From Bacteroidota bacterium (lineage in GTDB: Bacteria; Bacteroidota; Bacteroidia; Flavobacteriales; Weeksellaceae), in assembly GCA_023388015.1 (NCBI GenBank), contig JAEWHB010000023.1:1-6553 (forward strand): 6,553 bases of DNA, in the 5' to 3' direction. Of this stretch, positions 3,742 to 6,553 are shown piece after piece (the first letter of the stretch is position 1; each line of letters opens with the position of its first letter). The notes beneath the pieces were generated by a model. The model made no database searches. It had not been told where the DNA came from and worked only from the letters and a program-made list of their open reading frames with translations. The translations under genes and the position numbers were made by a program.

Positions 3742-6405
3742 ATGAAGTCAGAAATAAAAATAATTCTAGAAGATGGTTCATCAAACAAAGCAAAAGGAAA
3801 TTGCTTTGAAAATTTAATTCGTAACCTTTTGACTTTGCATCAATATGATATTAGAGGAAATATCAACTACTCGGGAATGGAAATTGATCTTGTGGCTGAA
3901 CATAAACACAATAAAGAATCTCTTTATGTAGAATGTAAAGCAAAAGAAAAAGTTTCGTCAGACGAATTGTCAAAATTTTCTTTTAATGTAGGGTTTAAAA
4001 AAATTGACAAAGGATATTTCTTTAGAACTCAAGAATTGGAAAGTCAAGCAGGAGCTTTACTTTCCGAAATCAAGGCAAGACCAGAATACAAAAATCTAAC
4101 ATTTTTTGAGCCATCCGAAATTATCAAAATTTTGTCTGATGGAAAAATGATTTTTGAACCAATATCAGAACTGAAAAATTATCTAATTTCAAAAAGAACT
4201 CTAGCCGTAACATATTTTGGAGACTTTCTCATCTATTTAATAAATGAATCAAATGCCCTTCCTACAAAGTTTATCGTAATAAATGCAAACGATAATAAAA
4301 TTCAAATCAGCAAAGAAATTCTTCAAAATTTAAAAAACAGCATTTTGGAGATTCAAAATTTAGAATTCATTGAGATTTATTCCAACAAAGCTGATTACAA
4401 AGAAAAAATAGATATAAATATTCAGATTGAATCTATCTCAGAGGTTCAAGAAAGTGAAAATTGGTATGATTATCTTCCTGCGTCTTCTTCAAGAAATCAT
4501 TTCGTTGGACGTGATGAAATCAGACGAGACGTTTTATCTTTCTTTAAAGAGATTGAAGACAAAAAAACTGACAAGCATATTTTCTACTTAAATGGAAAAT
4601 CTGGTTGGGGTAAGAGTTCGTTAGTTTTAGAGATTAAAGGTAGAAGCCAAAACAAACATTATAAAAATAGATTTTTCACTGTTGCTATCGATACAAGAAG
4701 TGCTAATTCAGATAACTTTGTAGCACTGTCTTTTAATAAGATTATTAAAGAGGCTTATGAGCAAAATTTCATACACAAAAGCATCTTTACAAAAGATTTG
4801 GAGTTCACATCAAATGTAGACCTTCTTTCCTCTGAAAGCATAAAAGAACTTTTGAATTTATTAGAGGTTGAAAAAAAATATCTAGTTCTAATATTTGACC
4901 AGTTTGAAGATGTTTTTAGGAAAAAAGATTTTTTTAAAACATTTTATAAATTTCTTTCAGATGTTACTGACTTGAAACCAAATCTCATTATTGGTTTTTC
5001 TTGGAAATCAGACTTTTTAATACAGAGCGATGATTCATCCTATCATATTTGGCAACAGGCAAAAGAACAAGCTAAAGAATTTACAGTAAGTGAATTTGGG
5101 GAAAAAGAAATAGACGGTATCATAAAACAATTAGAAGGTTCTATAGGGATTGTTCCTAAAAGTATAAAAGATAGAATTAAGGAAAGTTCACAAGGACTTC
5201 CTTGGTTAACAAAAAAACTATGTATTCATATTTATGACCAAATACAATCTGGTTTAAAGAGAGAAGAATTGTTAGAATCAAATCTGAATATTCTAGATTT
5301 ATTTAAAAAGGATGATGAAAGATTGCAAAGTGATGAATTCAGAGCTTTGAAATTAATTGCGAAAAGAGCATACGAAGGTAATTCTTTTGAAGAAACGGAA
5401 GTTGGGGAATTGATTCCTGGAAACATTATTAGCTCATTACTGCATAAGAGATTAATCATTAGATCGGGAGCGATATATAACATTTATTGGGATATTTACA
5501 GGGATTATTTGGTAACCGGAGAAATACCTATTATTGGAGAAAGTTATTTACTGCGACAGGGAGTAAATTTGTGTTTGGAGGTTTTTCTTCTGTTTGAAAA
5601 AGATACAACAGAATCAATTAGTTCATTAGCGGAAAAGCATCCAAAAGGAATTAGTCAAGATACTTTAAACAATATTTTGATTGAACTTAGAAATATAGGT
5701 TTGATTAATAAAAACGAGGAAAATTATTATGCTGAAAAAGACATTGAAATCAGCAAAGATGGATTTGTCGAATTCATAAGTACTAAATTCTCTAACTACA
5801 CTCCATATATTGCACTAAGAAAAATCAAAAAGTCAAAAATTGATAAAGAAGACATAATTATCATTTTAAAACAAATTTTCAAACAAGAGTTTCAAGATAA
5901 TACTTGGGATGCTTATTCTAAAAACTTAATAAGTTGGTTTAACTTATCTAATTTATCAATCAAAGAAAAGCTAATTGAACCTAAAAAAGGAAGAGGTGGT
6001 ATAAGTACACTAAATTTTAATGAATCTGAAAAAGACACTTTTTTGCCTCGGACTTCAATCAAGGAAATAATGGAAATATTACCTCTTTTTGAATTGGATG
6101 AAAGTGTTATTAATAGTAAATTTAATAAAGACCTTCTCTTTTTGGAAATAATTGACAACACTAAGAAACTCACTGATTTCGGAAAAGAACTTATTCAAGT
6201 AAAAGATACGGACGAAACGAAAAGTCTTTTAAGACAAAAATGCCTTGAGTATAAAAAATTCAAAGTTCTAAAAAAGACTTTAGATTCCAATCCTAAAATT
6301 AAAGCGAAAGAATTAGTTAAACTATTAGGAACAAACTTCTTTGATGGAAACGTATTGAGTTCTAAAGTTATTTATGCAACGAAAGCTACAAGTTGGATTA
6401 AATAA
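3742..6405 (+). CDS. Mrr-like nuclease fused to a STAND NTPase, probable defence effector, 887 residues
   Basis: Residues about 15-130 form a PD-(D/E)XK restriction-type nuclease: E23 in KGNCFENLIRNLL, D49 in GMEIDLVAE, and E64-C-K66 in LYVECKAKEK, as in Mrr_cat domains. Residues about 250-500 form a STAND/AAA-type NTPase. The Walker A is GKSGWGKSS (285-293), the Walker B is LVLIFDQFED (381-390, the DQFE form typical of STAND), and the GxP-like motif is QGLPWLTKKL (484-493). An arginine usually seen in the sensor stretch is replaced (IIGFSWKSDF). The rest, about 530-887, looks like consecutive winged-helix units (LKLIAKRAYEG...LLHKRLI, LNNILIELRNIGLINKNEEN) and a lysine-rich end. I see no TPR or WD repeats. 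An in-frame TAA 6 nt upstream fixes the ATG at 3742. By analogy to Avs-type proteins, the C-terminus may sense an invader and release nuclease activity. AT-rich composition suggests transfer. Confidence 0.85.
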   Translation: MKSEIKIILEDGSSNKAKGNCFENLIRNLLTLHQYDIRGNINYSGMEIDLVAEHKHNKESLYVECKAKEKVSSDELSKFSFNVGFKKIDKGYFFRTQELESQAGALLSEIKARPEYKNLTFFEPSEIIKILSDGKMIFEPISELKNYLISKRTLAVTYFGDFLIYLINESNALPTKFIVINANDNKIQISKEILQNLKNSILEIQNLEFIEIYSNKADYKEKIDINIQIESISEVQESENWYDYLPASSSRNHFVGRDEIRRDVLSFFKEIEDKKTDKHIFYLNGKSGWGKSSLVLEIKGRSQNKHYKNRFFTVAIDTRSANSDNFVALSFNKIIKEAYEQNFIHKSIFTKDLEFTSNVDLLSSESIKELLNLLEVEKKYLVLIFDQFEDVFRKKDFFKTFYKFLSDVTDLKPNLIIGFSWKSDFLIQSDDSSYHIWQQAKEQAKEFTVSEFGEKEIDGIIKQLEGSIGIVPKSIKDRIKESSQGLPWLTKKLCIHIYDQIQSGLKREELLESNLNILDLFKKDDERLQSDEFRALKLIAKRAYEGNSFEETEVGELIPGNIISSLLHKRLIIRSGAIYNIYWDIYRDYLVTGEIPIIGESYLLRQGVNLCLEVFLLFEKDTTESISSLAEKHPKGISQDTLNNILIELRNIGLINKNEENYYAEKDIEISKDGFVEFISTKFSNYTPYIALRKIKKSKIDKEDIIIILKQIFKQEFQDNTWDAYSKNLISWFNLSNLSIKEKLIEPKKGRGGISTLNFNESEKDTFLPRTSIKEIMEILPLFELDESVINSKFNKDLLFLEIIDNTKKLTDFGKELIQVKDTDETKSLLRQKCLEYKKFKVLKKTLDSNPKIKAKELVKLLGTNFFDGNVLSSKVIYATKATSWIK

Positions 6406-6407
6406 CA

Positions 6408-6422
6408 AACACTGCCGTTAAC
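6408..6422 (-). repeat. Right copy of the 15-bp inverted repeat flanking the nuclease/STAND gene
   Basis: AACACTGCCGTTAAC lies 2 bp after the TAA stop and is the inverted partner of 3705-3719 with one mismatch. It is read here on the minus strand to show its orientation against the left copy. Confidence 0.7.
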
Positions 6423-6473
6423 AAGGGTAACTGTTGCACAACTCCAAATTTTATTGAAAACAAAAATTCTTGA

Positions 6474-6506
6474 CCTCGTTTAAGCTGTTTTAAGCGAGGT
6501 TTATTG
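6474..6506. terminator. Probable bidirectional rho-independent terminator
   Basis: CCTCGTTTAA (6474-6483) pairs with TTAAGCGAGG (6490-6499) around a 6-nt loop, with one G-U pair. T-rich sequence follows on the plus strand (TTTATTGTTGT) and, more strongly, on the minus strand past 6470. It is about 70 nt after the nuclease/STAND stop and could also end a converging gene beyond the right edge. Confidence 0.6.
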
Positions 6507-6553
6507 TTGTCCAGAGTTTTGTTGCCGGATTTTTAGGATAGCTTATATCCCCT

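Noticed and set aside
5232..6173. Two minus-strand frames of 83 and 86 codons inside the nuclease/STAND gene
   Set aside because: They are antisense shadows in AT-rich coding DNA, leucine/serine-rich without motifs or a promoter.

Overview
The window reads as an accessory region of a Bacteroidota chromosome. The reasons are -7 boxes of the TAnnTTTG type, no Shine-Dalgarno sequences before the starts, proteins of Bacteroidota flavour, and a high density of short palindromic intergenic repeats. Base composition is patchy: the sigma/Cas12f-like pair is visibly richer in GC than the strongly AT-rich HTH/NTPase block. These blocks probably arrived separately.

Layout, left to right. (1) 1-555, minus strand: the start of a type I restriction-modification hsdM gene runs off the left edge. 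It is preceded by two tightly packed small unknown genes of 51 and 87 codons. (2) 556-1090, no protein gene: a 162-bp MITE-like element with terminal inverted repeats, a perfect 16-bp palindrome and nested stem-loops. Directly after the Cas12f-like gene lies a structured stretch read as its guide RNA. (3) 1091-3005, minus strand: an ECF-type sigma factor with an extra C-terminal helix-turn-helix, then 1 nt later a nuclease-dead, C-terminally truncated Cas12f/TnpB-like protein. (4) 3006-3373, the regulatory region of that pair, carrying a large dyad and a sequence matching the predicted guide. (5) 3374-6405, plus strand: a small XRE-type repressor and an 887-residue Mrr-like nuclease/STAND NTPase, which looks like an anti-phage or anti-plasmid effector. 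A terminator and possible IS debris follow.

The main system is the sigma/dead-Cas12f pair. Pairs of this kind in Bacteroidota have recently been reported to perform RNA-guided transcription: dCas12f plus guide RNA finds DNA next to a minimal 5'-G motif, and the bound sigma factor recruits RNA polymerase. Here I propose a single, CRISPR-less guide RNA encoded just downstream of dcas12f on the same strand. Its first 10-12 guide bases match a site upstream of the sigma gene itself, in the same orientation and next to a 5'-G. That predicts an RNA-guided autoregulatory loop. The proteins and the match are seen in the sequence; the guide RNA boundaries and the regulatory outcome are inference.
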